From Corynebacterium sp. (lineage in GTDB: Bacteria > Actinomycetota > Actinomycetes > Mycobacteriales > Mycobacteriaceae), in NCBI GenBank assembly GCA_030450335.1, contig JAKDIS010000051.1:1-16892 (forward strand): a DNA stretch of 16,892 nucleotides, read 5' to 3'. The translations under genes were made by a program, and so were the position numbers. The notes beneath the pieces were generated by a model that saw only the letters and a program-made list of their open reading frames with translations, was not told the origin of the DNA and ran no database searches. Each line of letters begins with the position of its first letter. Position 1 is the first letter of the stretch. This document shows positions 1 to 6,662 of the stretch, one piece after another.

Positions 1-54
1 CGCATAACCTTGCCAAGGTTAGGGTCGCGAGTTCGAGTCTCGTCATCCGCTCCA
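1..54 (+). tRNA. tRNA-Gly (anticodon GCC), 3' portion only
   Basis: The window opens inside a tRNA. The anticodon stem is TAACC (5-9) with GGTTA (17-21), closing the 7-nt loop TTGCCAA with anticodon GCC at 12-14. The T-arm is GCGAG/CTCGT around the TTCGAGT loop (about 28-44). The 3' acceptor strand is CATCCGC, then discriminator T51 and an encoded CCA at 52-54. The D-arm and 5' acceptor strand lie outside the window. Anticodon GCC reads glycine GGC/GGU codons. Glycyl-tRNA synthetase is encoded 4.6 kb downstream, which may be coincidence. Confidence 0.95.
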
Positions 55-57
55 CCT

Positions 58-93
58 GAGAGGGCCCGTCGACATGAGTCGGCGGGCCCTCTC
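58..93 (+). terminator. Terminator hairpin after tRNA-Gly
   Basis: A 16-bp stem (58-73 with 78-93, one T-G wobble at 69/82) closes a 4-nt loop ATGA at 74-77. It starts 3 nt after the CCA end. There is no good T-run downstream, only GTCGTCGTTG, but the position and stability fit the 3' end of the tRNA transcript. Confidence 0.8.
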
Positions 94-134
94 GTCGTCG
101 TTGCGGCGACCTCCCTGGGTCCTTGCGGCACCAC

Positions 135-204
135 AGGGGCCGAAATCGAGCGTGGGGTGGATGAATCGACGGGTTCAAACATCCCACGCTCGATTTCCGC
201 CCTT
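135..204. repeat. Long imperfect inverted repeat (25-position stem, 20-nt loop)
   Basis: Bases 135-159 pair with 180-204 with one mismatch (C141/C198) and two G-T wobbles. The central 15 bp (142-156 with 183-197) are perfect. Within the loop, 162-167 and 172-177 can pair again. The element fills the intergenic space between the tRNA terminator and the DUF4282 promoter. It has no T-run and no coding potential I can support. It could be a RNA hairpin, a small palindromic repeat element or a protein-binding cruciform. Confidence 0.75.
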
Positions 205-254
205 CTGGGTCACTCTCCGCTCTGCGCGCTCGGCCCGGATTCCTGGGGGCGTGG

Positions 255-294
255 TGATATTCTCGACGGGACCAATCACCAGCTTCCCAGGAGA
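255..294 (+). promoter_or_regulatory. Probable promoter and ribosome-binding site of the DUF4282 gene
   Basis: TATTCT at 258-263 (within TGATATTCT) is a reasonable -10. That would put transcription near 270 and leave a leader of about 30 nt. AGGAGA at 289-294 lies 5 nt before the ATG at 300 and is a clear Shine-Dalgarno sequence. I see no convincing -35. Confidence 0.4.
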
Positions 295-299
295 CACTG

Positions 300-932
300 A
301 TGACCACGCCCGGCGACAGCGGCAACGAGAACGGCAACGAGAACGGCAACGAGAACGGCAACAACGGCGGAAACAGCAACGGCGAGTACCGTCCGAACCG
401 GTGGAGCAACCCCGGCGACGGCTCAGCCGGCAGTTCCAGCGCGGGTTCCAGCGCGGGTTCCAGCGCAGGTTCGAACCCGAATCCGGGTGCGTTCCCCTCG
501 TTCGGTGCCCAGCCGCAGTCGGGGGACGACTCCTACGCCTACGGCGCCCATGCCGCACCGTCCGGCCCCGGGCAGGGCGTGGGTACCGGCCAGGACTCCT
601 TCTTCTCCGCGCTGTTTGACTTCAGCTTCACCCGCTATGCCACCCCGTCGATCATCAAGTTCGCCTACGCGCTGGGCTTCGCCTTCATCGCCCTGATGTG
701 GGTGGGCTACGTGCTCTTCGCGTTGTTCGTCCCGGCCGCCGAGCTCGGGGTGGGCGGTTTCTTCCTCGGCCTGTTCGGGATCATCATCCTCACCGTCGGC
801 ATGTTGTTCATGCTGATGTCGTTGCGCATGATGCTGGAGTTCTACCTCTCCAACATCCGTATCGCGCAGTCGGCGCAGGCGATCGACCAGCGTCTGCTGG
901 AGCGCGACGACCGCTCCACCGGCCGGCACTGA
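300..932 (+). CDS. DUF4282 domain-containing membrane protein
   Basis: 210 aa. The first ~100 residues are low complexity. A Gly/Asn/Glu-rich tract (GNEN repeats, residues 8-28) is followed by a Ser/Ala/Gly tract (43-58) and a Pro/Gly-rich stretch. The rest matches the DUF4282 pattern. A leading FFSALFDFSFTRYATPSIIK segment precedes two membrane helices at about 119-143 and 150-178. After these come LRMMLEFYLSNIRIAQ and a short charged C-terminus. The N-terminal tracts are encoded by perfect 12-bp tandem repeats, so length is likely to vary between strains. The ATG at 300 follows a good RBS. The family's function is unknown; it is probably a small envelope protein with a disordered N-terminus. 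It appears to be a single-gene unit between the tRNA and recO. Confidence 0.85.
   Translation: MTTPGDSGNENGNENGNENGNNGGNSNGEYRPNRWSNPGDGSAGSSSAGSSAGSSAGSNPNPGAFPSFGAQPQSGDDSYAYGAHAAPSGPGQGVGTGQDSFFSALFDFSFTRYATPSIIKFAYALGFAFIALMWVGYVLFALFVPAAELGVGGFFLGLFGIIILTVGMLFMLMSLRMMLEFYLSNIRIAQSAQAIDQRLLERDDRSTGRH
321..362 (+). repeat. 12-bp tandem repeat encoding GNEN units
   Basis: Three perfect copies of GGCAACGAGAAC (321-332, 333-344, 345-356) plus a half copy (357-362), inside the DUF4282 gene and in frame. This is a candidate slippage site that would change protein length without a frameshift. Confidence 0.9.
438..473 (+). repeat. 12-bp tandem repeat encoding SAGS units
   Basis: AGCGCGGGTTCC is repeated perfectly at 438-449 and 450-461, with a third degenerate copy at 462-473. 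It lies in frame in the DUF4282 gene and is a second independent in-frame minisatellite in the same disordered segment. Confidence 0.85.
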
Positions 933-974
933 CGTCGTCCGGCCTCGGTAGGCCTCGGTAGACGGCAACCGGCC

Positions 975-996
975 GACCAGTCGTAGACTGGTCACC
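975..996 (+). promoter_or_regulatory. recO leaderless promoter overlapped by a perfect palindrome
   Basis: TAGACT at 984-989 fits an actinobacterial -10 (TANNNT) and ends 7 nt before the ATG at 997, placing the transcription start on the A of the start codon. No Shine-Dalgarno sequence precedes the ATG. The -10 is embedded in the palindrome GACCAGTC-GTA-GACTGGTC (975-993), which could be an operator. A short direct repeat of GGCCTCGGTA sits just upstream, at about 940-960. Confidence 0.6.
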
Positions 997-1800
997 ATGT
1001 CCAGGAGCCCTCGTCCCCAGTACCGGGACGAGGGCTTCGTGGTGCGCACCCACAAGCTGGGGGAGGCGGACCTCATCGTGGTGCTGCTGACCCGTGAACA
1101 CGGCCTGGTCCGTGCGGTGGCCAAGGGCGTCCGACGCTCGAAGTCGCGCTTCGGCGCCCGTCTGGACCGGTTCTGCCTGGTCAACGTGCAGGTCTATCCG
1201 GGGCGCAACCGGTCGAAGCCGGACGGGGGCCTGGCGAACGTCACCGACGCCGTCACCGTGCACACCTACGCCCCGCAGGTCAGCGCGGACGTCGACCGGT
1301 TCTACGCCGGCGTGGCGATGCTGGAGGTCGCCGAGCTGACGGTGCAGGGGTCGGGAGAGGACGCCGCGCACGTCGTCGACCTGCTCGACGAGTCGCTCGC
1401 CGCGTTCGCCGCACCGGATATTGCGCAGGACGTCCCGGCGATCCCGCCGCGGACGCAGGCGGACCGGTTCGTCCTGCGCGCGTTGGGGATGGCAGGTTGG
1501 GCGCCGAGCCTGGTGGACTGCGCGCAGTGCGGGCGCCCGGGCCCGCACCGGGCGTTCCACCCGCTGGCGGGTGGGGCGGTCTGTACGTCGTGCCGTCCTC
1601 CCGGGGCGTCGACGCCGCCGGCGCAGTCGGTGCGGGTGCTGTGGCTGCTCTCGCGCGGGAGGGCGGGCGACCTGGCGGCCGTCGCGGAGGTCGCCGCGGC
1701 GTCCGACGGCCCCCGGGTGCTGGGTATCGCCCATGAGCTGCTGGTGTCGCACGTGCGCAACCAGACGGAGACCCCCTGCCGTGCTTTCTCGTCCCTGTGA
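997..1800 (+). CDS. recO: DNA repair protein RecO
   Basis: 267 aa, usual size for RecO. The N-terminal OB-fold is recognisable in residues 8-70 ([45 protein letters not shown]). A helical domain and a zinc-binding C-terminal section follow, with C175, C178, C196 and C199 (CAQC...CTSC). RecO binds single-stranded DNA and RecR, and helps load RecA in RecFOR recombinational repair. The ATG at 997 is chosen because the OB-fold starts immediately after it and a -10 box lies at the leaderless distance. It is followed after 25 nt by uppS, an arrangement familiar in actinobacteria. The C-terminal ~15 residues are poorly conserved. Confidence 0.95.
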   Translation: MSRSPRPQYRDEGFVVRTHKLGEADLIVVLLTREHGLVRAVAKGVRRSKSRFGARLDRFCLVNVQVYPGRNRSKPDGGLANVTDAVTVHTYAPQVSADVDRFYAGVAMLEVAELTVQGSGEDAAHVVDLLDESLAAFAAPDIAQDVPAIPPRTQADRFVLRALGMAGWAPSLVDCAQCGRPGPHRAFHPLAGGAVCTSCRPPGASTPPAQSVRVLWLLSRGRAGDLAAVAEVAAASDGPRVLGIAHELLVSHVRNQTETPCRAFSSL

Positions 1801-1812
1801 GTGGTGGTCTGG

Positions 1813-1825
1813 CACAATATTGGTC
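1813..1825 (+). promoter_or_regulatory. Possible internal leaderless promoter of uppS
   Basis: CACAAT at 1813-1818 resembles a -10 box and ends 7 nt before the GTG at 1826. There is no SD sequence in the 25-nt recO-uppS gap. This supports GTG 1826 as the start and suggests that uppS can be transcribed independently of recO. Confidence 0.4.
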
Positions 1826-2551
1826 GTGAGTAGACCTGAGATCCCCGCCGAGTTCATTCCCCGCCACGTCGCCATCGTGATGGACGGCAACGGCCGGTGG
1901 GCGCAGGAGCGGGGGCTGCCGCGCACCGAGGGGCACAAGCGGGGCGAGGGCGTGCTGATGGACATCGTCGACGAGTGCCTGGAGCTGGGGGTCGGCTACC
2001 TGTCGGCGTACGCGTTCTCCACGGAGAACTGGCGGCGCAGCACCGACGAGGTGCGCTTCCTGATGGGTTTCAACCGGGACGTGCTGCGTCGGCGTCGTGA
2101 CGAGCTGGACGCCAAGGGTGTGCGCGTGGTGTGGGCGGGGCGCCGGCCGCGGCTGTGGCGTTCGGTGATCTCCGAGCTGCAGAAGGCCGAGGAGCAGACG
2201 AAGGACAACACCCGCCTGACGCTGGTCATGTGTGTGAACTACGGGGGACGCGCCGAGATCACCGACGCCACCCGCGCCATCGCCGCGGAGGTCGCCGCCG
2301 GGCGGATGAAGCCGCGGGAGATCTCGGAGAAGACCCTGTCGGCCTACATGAACGACCCGGGCATGCCCGACGTGGACCTTTTCCTGCGCCCCTCCGGCGA
2401 GCAGCGAACGTCGAACTTCCTGCCGTGGCAGTCGGTGTACGCGGAGATGGTGTACCAGGACGTGCTCTTCCCGGACTTCACCCCGGAGCACCTGCAGGCC
2501 GCGGTGCTGGAGTACGCCAGACGTGACCGACGGTTCGGGGGTGTGAAATGA
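1826..2551 (+). CDS. uppS: Isoprenyl (undecaprenyl/decaprenyl-type) diphosphate synthase
   Basis: 241 aa cis-prenyltransferase. It condenses isopentenyl diphosphate onto an allylic primer to make the polyprenyl carrier for peptidoglycan and arabinogalactan assembly. Signature segments are present: VMDGNGRWA with catalytic Asp20; GHKRGEG (36-42); [11 protein letters not shown] (62-72); and the C-terminal [20 protein letters not shown] substrate-binding motif. GTG 1826 is chosen because it lies about ten residues before the conserved [16 protein letters not shown] 1820 is the only nearby alternative. The chain length of the product cannot be read from sequence; the mycobacterial homologue next to recO makes decaprenyl diphosphate. 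Its stop overlaps the next start by 4 bp (ATGA), indicating translational coupling. Confidence 0.95.
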   Translation: MSRPEIPAEFIPRHVAIVMDGNGRWAQERGLPRTEGHKRGEGVLMDIVDECLELGVGYLSAYAFSTENWRRSTDEVRFLMGFNRDVLRRRRDELDAKGVRVVWAGRRPRLWRSVISELQKAEEQTKDNTRLTLVMCVNYGGRAEITDATRAIAAEVAAGRMKPREISEKTLSAYMNDPGMPDVDLFLRPSGEQRTSNFLPWQSVYAEMVYQDVLFPDFTPEHLQAAVLEYARRDRRFGGVK

Positions 2552-3702
2552 CCGCACCGGACGAGACACCGGACGACACACCGGACGCTGCGCCGACGCG
2601 GCAGCAGCTCAACCGCTGGCGCCGCTACCTCGCCGACGAGCGCGCGGAGGGTGCGGTCTACCGCGAGCTCGCCCGGAAGCGGACCGGGGAGGAGCGCGAG
2701 ATCCTGCTGGCGATCGCGGAGGCGGAGTCGCGGCACGAGGAGTACTGGCGTGAGCGGCTCGGCGACGACGTCGGCCTGCCGCGTAAGGCGGGGGTCAACA
2801 CCCGGTTGATGGCGTGGATGGCGCGTCGGTTCGGGTCGGTGTTCGTGCTGGCGCTGCTGCAGTCGGCGGAGTCGCGCAACCACTACCTCTCCGACGAGGA
2901 CGCCACCGAGCAGATGGCGGCGGACGAGGCGATCCACGCCGAGGTGGTGCGTGGTCTGGCGGCCCGGGGGCGGGCGAAGATGTCCGGCGACTTCCGTGCG
3001 GCGATCTTCGGGGCGAACGACGGTCTGGTGTCGAACCTCGCTCTTCTGCTCGGCATGTACGGCGCGGGTGCCGGGCAGGCGACGATGCTGACCGCCGGCA
3101 TCGCCGGGCTGCTCTCCGGCGCGTTGTCGATGGCGGCGGGGGAGTACGTCTCGGTGACGAGCCAGAAGGAGCTGCTCGAGGCGTCCCACCCGGACCCGAA
3201 CGCGAGTACGGCCGTGCCGAAGCTGGACGTGGACCGCAATGAGCTGGAGCTGGTCTACCGCGCCCGTGGCATGGATTCCGAGGCCGCCGGACGCAAGGCG
3301 CGCGAGGTGTTCGCCGAGATCGCCCGCCTGGAGGTCATCAAGGACTCCGCGGACACTGCTGACGCTGCGGACGTGGAGTTCGACGCGGAGGTCGACGACG
3401 AGGTCGTCGCGGAGGCGGAGTCCAGCGGGTCGGGTCTGTCGGCGGCGGTGTCGAGTTTCCTGTGCTTCGGTGTCGGCGCACTGGTGCCCGTGGTCCCGCT
3501 GATCTTCGGCATGGGTGGACTGTCGTCGATCGTGGTGGCGTGCGTGCTGGTGGGCATCGTGCTGCTGGTGACCGGCGCGCTGGTCGGGCTGCTGTCGGGG
3601 ATGTCCCCGTGGAAGCGGGCGCTGCGTCAGCTGGCGATCGGCCTGGGTGCCGCGGCGGCGACGTTCGCGCTGGGCACGTTGTTCGACGTCGCGGCGACGT
3701 AG
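2548..3702 (+). CDS. Ferritin-like/VIT1 (Er-VIT1, MbfA-type) iron transporter
   Basis: 384 aa two-domain protein. Residues ~18-140 form an erythrin/ferritin-like four-helix domain with the expected di-iron ligands: E31, E34, E60xxH63, E108 and E127xxH130. From ~150 onward it is a VIT1/CCC1 transporter, starting with [15 protein letters not shown] and followed by hydrophobic helices. A cytosolic segment contains [11 protein letters not shown], and an acidic Asp/Glu linker spans roughly 268-297. Three more hydrophobic helices complete it. The related MbfA of alphaproteobacteria exports iron and protects against peroxide; the same role is inferred here. The gene is translationally coupled to uppS (ATGA overlap) and ends 44 bp from the convergent zur gene. 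Manganese is an alternative substrate. The N-terminus (residues 1-16) is Asp/Pro-rich and likely disordered. Confidence 0.88.
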   Translation: MTAPDETPDDTPDAAPTRQQLNRWRRYLADERAEGAVYRELARKRTGEEREILLAIAEAESRHEEYWRERLGDDVGLPRKAGVNTRLMAWMARRFGSVFVLALLQSAESRNHYLSDEDATEQMAADEAIHAEVVRGLAARGRAKMSGDFRAAIFGANDGLVSNLALLLGMYGAGAGQATMLTAGIAGLLSGALSMAAGEYVSVTSQKELLEASHPDPNASTAVPKLDVDRNELELVYRARGMDSEAAGRKAREVFAEIARLEVIKDSADTADAADVEFDAEVDDEVVAEAESSGSGLSAAVSSFLCFGVGALVPVVPLIFGMGGLSSIVVACVLVGIVLLVTGALVGLLSGMSPWKRALRQLAIGLGAAAATFALGTLFDVAAT

Positions 3703-3722
3703 TGGCGACGTGGCGACGGAGT

Positions 3723-3736
3723 GACCCGTCCGGGTC
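3723..3736. terminator. Weak hairpin between convergent transporter and zur genes
   Basis: GACCC (3723-3727) pairs with GGGTC (3732-3736) around a 4-nt loop in the 44-bp gap between two convergent stop codons. There is no T-run on either side, so termination here is only suggested by position. Confidence 0.3.
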
Positions 3737-3746
3737 TGCCGGTTGC

Positions 3747-4163
3747 TCAGCCCTTGCGTTGATTCTTCGCGCAGTCGGCGCACAGGCCGAAGACGTCGGC
3801 GGTGTGCCCGGTCATCACGAAGCCGTGCTGCTGGGCGACCTCGGCGGCCCAGCGTTCCACCGGCCCGCCGTCGATCTCCACGGCCTTGCGGCAGGACGTG
3901 CAGACCAGGTGATGGTGGTGGTGCACGGAGCTGCAGCTGCGGTAGAGCATCTCCCCGCTGTCGTCCTGCAGGGTGTCGATCATGCCCTGGGTGTTGAGCT
4001 GCTGGAGGGTGCGGTACACCGTCGTCAGACCGACCTTGTGCCCGCGCTCGGTAAGGGTGGCGTGGATGTCCTGGGCGCTGGCGAACGTCGTCATCCCGTC
4101 GAGGGTGTCGACCACGGCGGCACGCTGACGGGTGTTTCGTTGTCCGATCTGGGGTGTGTTCAT
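3747..4163 (-). CDS. zur: Zinc uptake regulator Zur (FurB), Fur family
   Basis: 138 aa. The N-terminal winged-helix includes TTVYRTLQQLNTQGMID (47-63), and the C-terminal dimerisation/metal domain follows. The structural zinc site is C88xxC91 and C128xxC131. The sensing site has D63, C77 and histidines of the HHHHH run (H82 and H84 fit), matching the D-C-H-H set described for mycobacterial FurB. It is therefore called Zur rather than Fur. It is expected to repress zinc-uptake genes when zinc is replete. A -10-like TAGGCT (4173-4178 on the minus strand) ends 9 nt before the ATG, giving a near-leaderless mRNA. In mycobacteria and in C. glutamicum (from memory) an ArsR/SmtB regulator lies near zur and glyS. 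None is present here. Confidence 0.92.
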   Translation of the reverse strand: MNTPQIGQRNTRQRAAVVDTLDGMTTFASAQDIHATLTERGHKVGLTTVYRTLQQLNTQGMIDTLQDDSGEMLYRSCSSVHHHHHLVCTSCRKAVEIDGGPVERWAAEVAQQHGFVMTGHTADVFGLCADCAKNQRKG

Positions 4164-4172
4164 CGTGCCCCC

Positions 4173-4178
4173 AGCCTA
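4173..4178 (-). promoter_or_regulatory. Putative -10 box of zur
   Basis: TAGGCT on the minus strand, 9 nt upstream of the zur ATG. GGGGG between box and start could act weakly as an SD sequence. The start of transcription would be within about 1-3 nt of the start codon. I found no recognisable Zur box around it. Confidence 0.4.
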
Positions 4179-4342
4179 ACCGTTCGCGCCTGCGCGCGGG
4201 AAGGAAAAGTCGCGTATTAGCGACATTGCGGGGCATCGTCCTGCAGCCCCGCTGGTGGGACCTTCGGGGGACGGGGAGGCGACGGGTGGTGACCGAGGAA
4301 AATGCAGGTGAGGGTGGTTTCTCTGAGGTCGTGGTGTCGGAC

Positions 4343-4372
4343 TTGACAGGGGTGGCTGGGCACCCGTAAATT
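4343..4372 (+). promoter_or_regulatory. Consensus sigma-A promoter of the 6C RNA
   Basis: A perfect -35 TTGACA (4343-4348), an 18-bp spacer and a -10 TAAATT (4367-4372) predict transcription from about 4379. It is the only promoter in the window with a full consensus -35, consistent with strong expression of a small RNA. The 165 bp between the zur -10 and this promoter (4179-4342) show nothing else I can support beyond a short GTCGC/GCGAC inverted repeat at 4209-4224. Confidence 0.75.
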
Positions 4373-4378
4373 AAGGCC

Positions 4379-4505
4379 AGTTCCCCAGGGATGGCTTGTC
4401 CCCCCCTAAGTCCATCCCACCAAACGGGGAACAAGGCCCCATCCTCTTCGGAGGACAGCGTGGCCGGGACCCGCGATAACCCCCCCCCTTCGCGGGTCCT
4501 TTTTA
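4379..4505 (+). ncRNA. 6C small RNA
   Basis: About 126 nt. Two stem-loops each expose a run of at least six cytosines, the definition of the actinobacterial 6C motif. Hairpin 1 pairs GGGATGG (4388-4394) with CCATCCC (4412-4418), extended by CTT/AAG, with seven C in the loop (4400-4406). TTCCCC (4381-4386) can pair with GGGGAA (4426-4431) as an outer stem. A small hairpin TCCTC-TTCG-GAGGA (4442-4455) has a stable UUCG-type tetraloop. Hairpin 2 (4467-4476 with 4489-4498) has eight C in its loop and is also the intrinsic terminator. It is preceded by a consensus promoter. 6C RNAs in Corynebacterium, Mycobacterium and Streptomyces act on mRNAs through the C-rich loops; in C. glutamicum a link to the SOS response and cell division was reported. 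Confidence 0.9.
4467..4504 (+). terminator. Intrinsic terminator of the 6C RNA
   Basis: A perfect 10-bp G+C-rich stem (4467-4476/4489-4498), a 12-nt loop with eight C, and a run of six T (4499-4504). It doubles as the second C-rich stem-loop of the RNA. Confidence 0.92.
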
Positions 4506-4533
4506 ATGCCTTGATGAGCCCGGCCCGTGCCGG

Positions 4534-4594
4534 CGGCGGGTGGGGTCGGACCCGCCGGGTGCTTCCGTGTGACGTCCCCGGTATCATGGGCGTG
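4534..4594 (+). promoter_or_regulatory. glyS upstream region: hairpin and -10 box
   Basis: CGGCGGGT (4534-4541) and ACCCGCCG (4550-4557) form an 8-bp hairpin just downstream of the 6C terminator. TATCAT at 4582-4587 is a good -10 giving a start near 4594 and a leader of about 53 nt. AGGAG (4630-4634) and GGAG (4640-4643) lie before the ATG at 4647. No clear -35 is seen. The leader is too short for a T-box. Confidence 0.5.
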
Positions 4595-4646
4595 ATTGTC
4601 TGAACGACCGTCTACCCCACCGTCTTTCGAGGAGTGCCCGGAGCCC

Positions 4647-6029
4647 ATGGCCGCAAGTAACATCGAGACCGTCGTCAACCTCTGCAAGCGCAGGGGACTG
4701 GTGTTCCCTGCAGGTGAGATCTACGGCGGTACGCGCTCCGCCTGGGACTACGGTCCCCTGGGCGTGGAGCTCAAGGAGAACATCAAGCGCCAGTGGTGGC
4801 GTCACATGGTGACCTCCCGTAAGGACGTCGTCGGTGTCGACACCTCCATCATCCAGCCCACGCAGGTGTGGGAGGCGTCCGGCCACGTGGAGGTGTTCTC
4901 CGACCCGTTGGTGGAGTCGCTGTACACCCACAAGCGCTACCGTGCCGACCACCTCCTGGAGGCCTACGAGGAGAAGCACGGCCACGAGGCCCCCAACGGC
5001 CTGGCGGACATCAACGACCCGGTCACCGGCCAGCCCGGAAAGTGGACCGAGCCGCGGGAGTTCTCCGGCCTGCTCAAGACCTACCTGGGCCCGGTGGACG
5101 ACAAGGAGGGCCTGCACTACCTGCGTCCGGAGACCGCCCAGGGCATCTTCATCAACTTCAAGAACGTGATGGGTGCGTCCCGTCAGAAGCCGCCCTTCGG
5201 TATCGCGAACACCGGCAAGTCGTTCCGTAACGAGATCACGCCGGGCAACTTCATCTTCCGTACCCGCGAGTTCGAGCAGATGGAGATGGAGTTCTTCGTC
5301 AAGCCGGGCGAGGACGAGGAATGGCACCAGACCTGGATCGACGACCGGTTCAACTGGTACGTCAACCTGGGAATCGACCCGGAGAACCTGCGTCTGTTCG
5401 AGCACCCGAAGGAGAAGCTGTCCCACTACTCCAAGCGCACGGTGGACGTGGAGTACGCCTTCAACTTCGCCGGTTCGAAGTGGGGCGAGCTCGAGGGTGT
5501 CGCCAACCGTACGGACTACGACCTGAAGACCCACGCCGAGCACTCCGGTGAGGACCTCAGCTTCTTCGACCAGGAGTCGGGCGAGCGGTGGATCCCGTAC
5601 TGCATCGAGCCGGCCGCCGGCCTGGGTCGTGCGATGATGGCCTTCCTCGTCGACGCCTACTTCGAGGACGAGGCGCCGAACACGAAGGGCGGCGTCGACA
5701 AGCGCACCGTCCTGCGTCTGGACCGTCGTCTGGCGCCGGTGAAGGTCGCCGTCCTGCCGCTGTCGAAGAAGGAGACGCTGACCCCGACGGCCGAGAAGGT
5801 CGCCGAGGAGCTGCGTGGCCTGTGGAACGTCGACTACGACGTCTCCGGTGCCATCGGGCGTCGTTACCGTCGTCAGGACGAGATCGGCACGCCGTTCTGC
5901 GTCACCGTCGACTTCGACTCCCTGGAGGACAACGCGGTCACCGTGCGCGAGCGCGACACCATGTCCCAGGAGCGTGTCAGCATGGACAAGCTGCAGGGAT
6001 ACCTCGCCGAGCGTCTCGCCGGCTGCTAG
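4647..6029 (+). CDS. glyS: Glycine--tRNA ligase (dimeric, alpha2 type)
   Basis: 460 aa cytosolic class II aminoacyl-tRNA synthetase that charges tRNA-Gly. The N-terminal block [31 protein letters not shown] is diagnostic of the single-subunit enzyme. Motif 2 is [26 protein letters not shown], and motif 3 is the [17 protein letters not shown] segment. The anticodon-binding domain begins near [14 protein letters not shown] and continues to the C-terminus. ATG 4647 is chosen since homologues start just before [14 protein letters not shown] and a GGAG lies 3 nt upstream. A TTG at 4596 would add 17 residues of non-conserved sequence. Its cognate tRNA-Gly opens the window. The downstream gene follows after 19 nt and is probably co-transcribed. 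Confidence 0.97.
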   Translation: MAASNIETVVNLCKRRGLVFPAGEIYGGTRSAWDYGPLGVELKENIKRQWWRHMVTSRKDVVGVDTSIIQPTQVWEASGHVEVFSDPLVESLYTHKRYRADHLLEAYEEKHGHEAPNGLADINDPVTGQPGKWTEPREFSGLLKTYLGPVDDKEGLHYLRPETAQGIFINFKNVMGASRQKPPFGIANTGKSFRNEITPGNFIFRTREFEQMEMEFFVKPGEDEEWHQTWIDDRFNWYVNLGIDPENLRLFEHPKEKLSHYSKRTVDVEYAFNFAGSKWGELEGVANRTDYDLKTHAEHSGEDLSFFDQESGERWIPYCIEPAAGLGRAMMAFLVDAYFEDEAPNTKGGVDKRTVLRLDRRLAPVKVAVLPLSKKETLTPTAEKVAEELRGLWNVDYDVSGAIGRRYRRQDEIGTPFCVTVDFDSLEDNAVTVRERDTMSQERVSMDKLQGYLAERLAGC

Positions 6030-6048
6030 ACGGAGGACGGATCCCCTT

Positions 6049-6642
6049 ATGCCGAACCCTGACATCCGCTGGACGGTCCCGTCCGACGGACACACCTTCC
6101 CGATCTACGCCGGGCTACCCAGCGACATGGACCGGGTCGGTGAGTATTCCGTGGAGCGCGACGTCGCGTCGATCCGCTTCGGTGGCGACACCTGGCAGCT
6201 CGAGGCGGACGAGGGGCCGCGGATGACGGCGACGACGGGTGAGGACACCGGCTCGCAGGTGTTCACCGCCGTGGGGGACGCCAAGACCTTCGGCGCGTCC
6301 AAGAACGTCAGCTGCGTCGCCGACCGGCACCGTGTGCTGATCCACGCGGAGTCGAAGAAGGACTTCGTGCTGTTCAAGGCGCCAGAGGATCCGGACGAGC
6401 CGCTGGACCTGTCGAATGCGAGGAAGATCGGCCAGTTCAGCTCGGAGAACGGCGGGCTGAAGAACGTGCACGTCTCCTTCGTGGGGTCGGGCAAGAAGCT
6501 CCCGTTGGACGTGCAGGTGTTCCTGTCGTGGGTCGCACGGCACGCGATGGAGACCCGGGTGCTGTCCACCACCTGGCGGCTGTCGATCTTCCTGATCGTG
6601 CTGATCCCGTTCCTGGTGCTCTACTTCCTCGGGTTCCTCTGA
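6049..6642 (+). CDS. Uncharacterised tail-anchored protein downstream of glyS
   Basis: 197 aa, product not recognised. The soluble part (1-~170) looks beta-rich and contains VGEYSVERDVASIRFGGDTWQLEADEG, then KIGQFSSENGGLKNVHVSF and LPLDVQVFLSWVARHAMETR. The protein ends in one strongly hydrophobic segment (about 176-197, WRLSIFLIVLIPFLVLYFLGFL) with no residues after it, typical of a C-terminal membrane anchor. The pattern of short beta strands ending in a hydrophobic C-terminal helix faintly recalls tubby/LURP-one folds; this is a guess. GGAGGA (6032-6037) precedes the ATG by 11 nt. It starts 19 nt after glyS and shares its terminator, so it is probably co-expressed with the synthetase, though a functional link is not established. 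Confidence 0.75.
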   Translation: MPNPDIRWTVPSDGHTFPIYAGLPSDMDRVGEYSVERDVASIRFGGDTWQLEADEGPRMTATTGEDTGSQVFTAVGDAKTFGASKNVSCVADRHRVLIHAESKKDFVLFKAPEDPDEPLDLSNARKIGQFSSENGGLKNVHVSFVGSGKKLPLDVQVFLSWVARHAMETRVLSTTWRLSIFLIVLIPFLVLYFLGFL

Positions 6643-6662
6643 GGTCCTAGCCGACGTCCGTT

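Noticed and set aside
4209..4224. GTCGC-N6-GCGAC inverted repeat upstream of zur as a Zur box
   Set aside because: Short arms and no similarity to the A/T-rich actinobacterial Zur motif; expected by chance at this G+C.
2344..4587. Very long minus-strand open frame (747 codons) across uppS-VIT-zur
   Set aside because: Arg/His/Pro-rich shadow of high-G+C genes on the opposite strand; no recognisable domain, and it covers confidently assigned genes.
4596..4646. TTG 4596 as glyS start, adding 17 residues
   Set aside because: The added residues do not match the family N-terminus, and the -10 at 4582-4587 would leave almost no room. ATG 4647 has a GGAG and fits homologues.
1..5000. Functional link between tRNA-Gly and glyS in the same neighbourhood
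   Set aside because: They are 4.6 kb apart with seven transcription-unit boundaries or genes between; no T-box or shared signal is visible.
4584..6095. 503-codon minus-strand frame opposite glyS
   Set aside because: Shadow frame: the whole span is glyS with strong motifs, and the translation is biased to Val/Leu/Arg with no family features.
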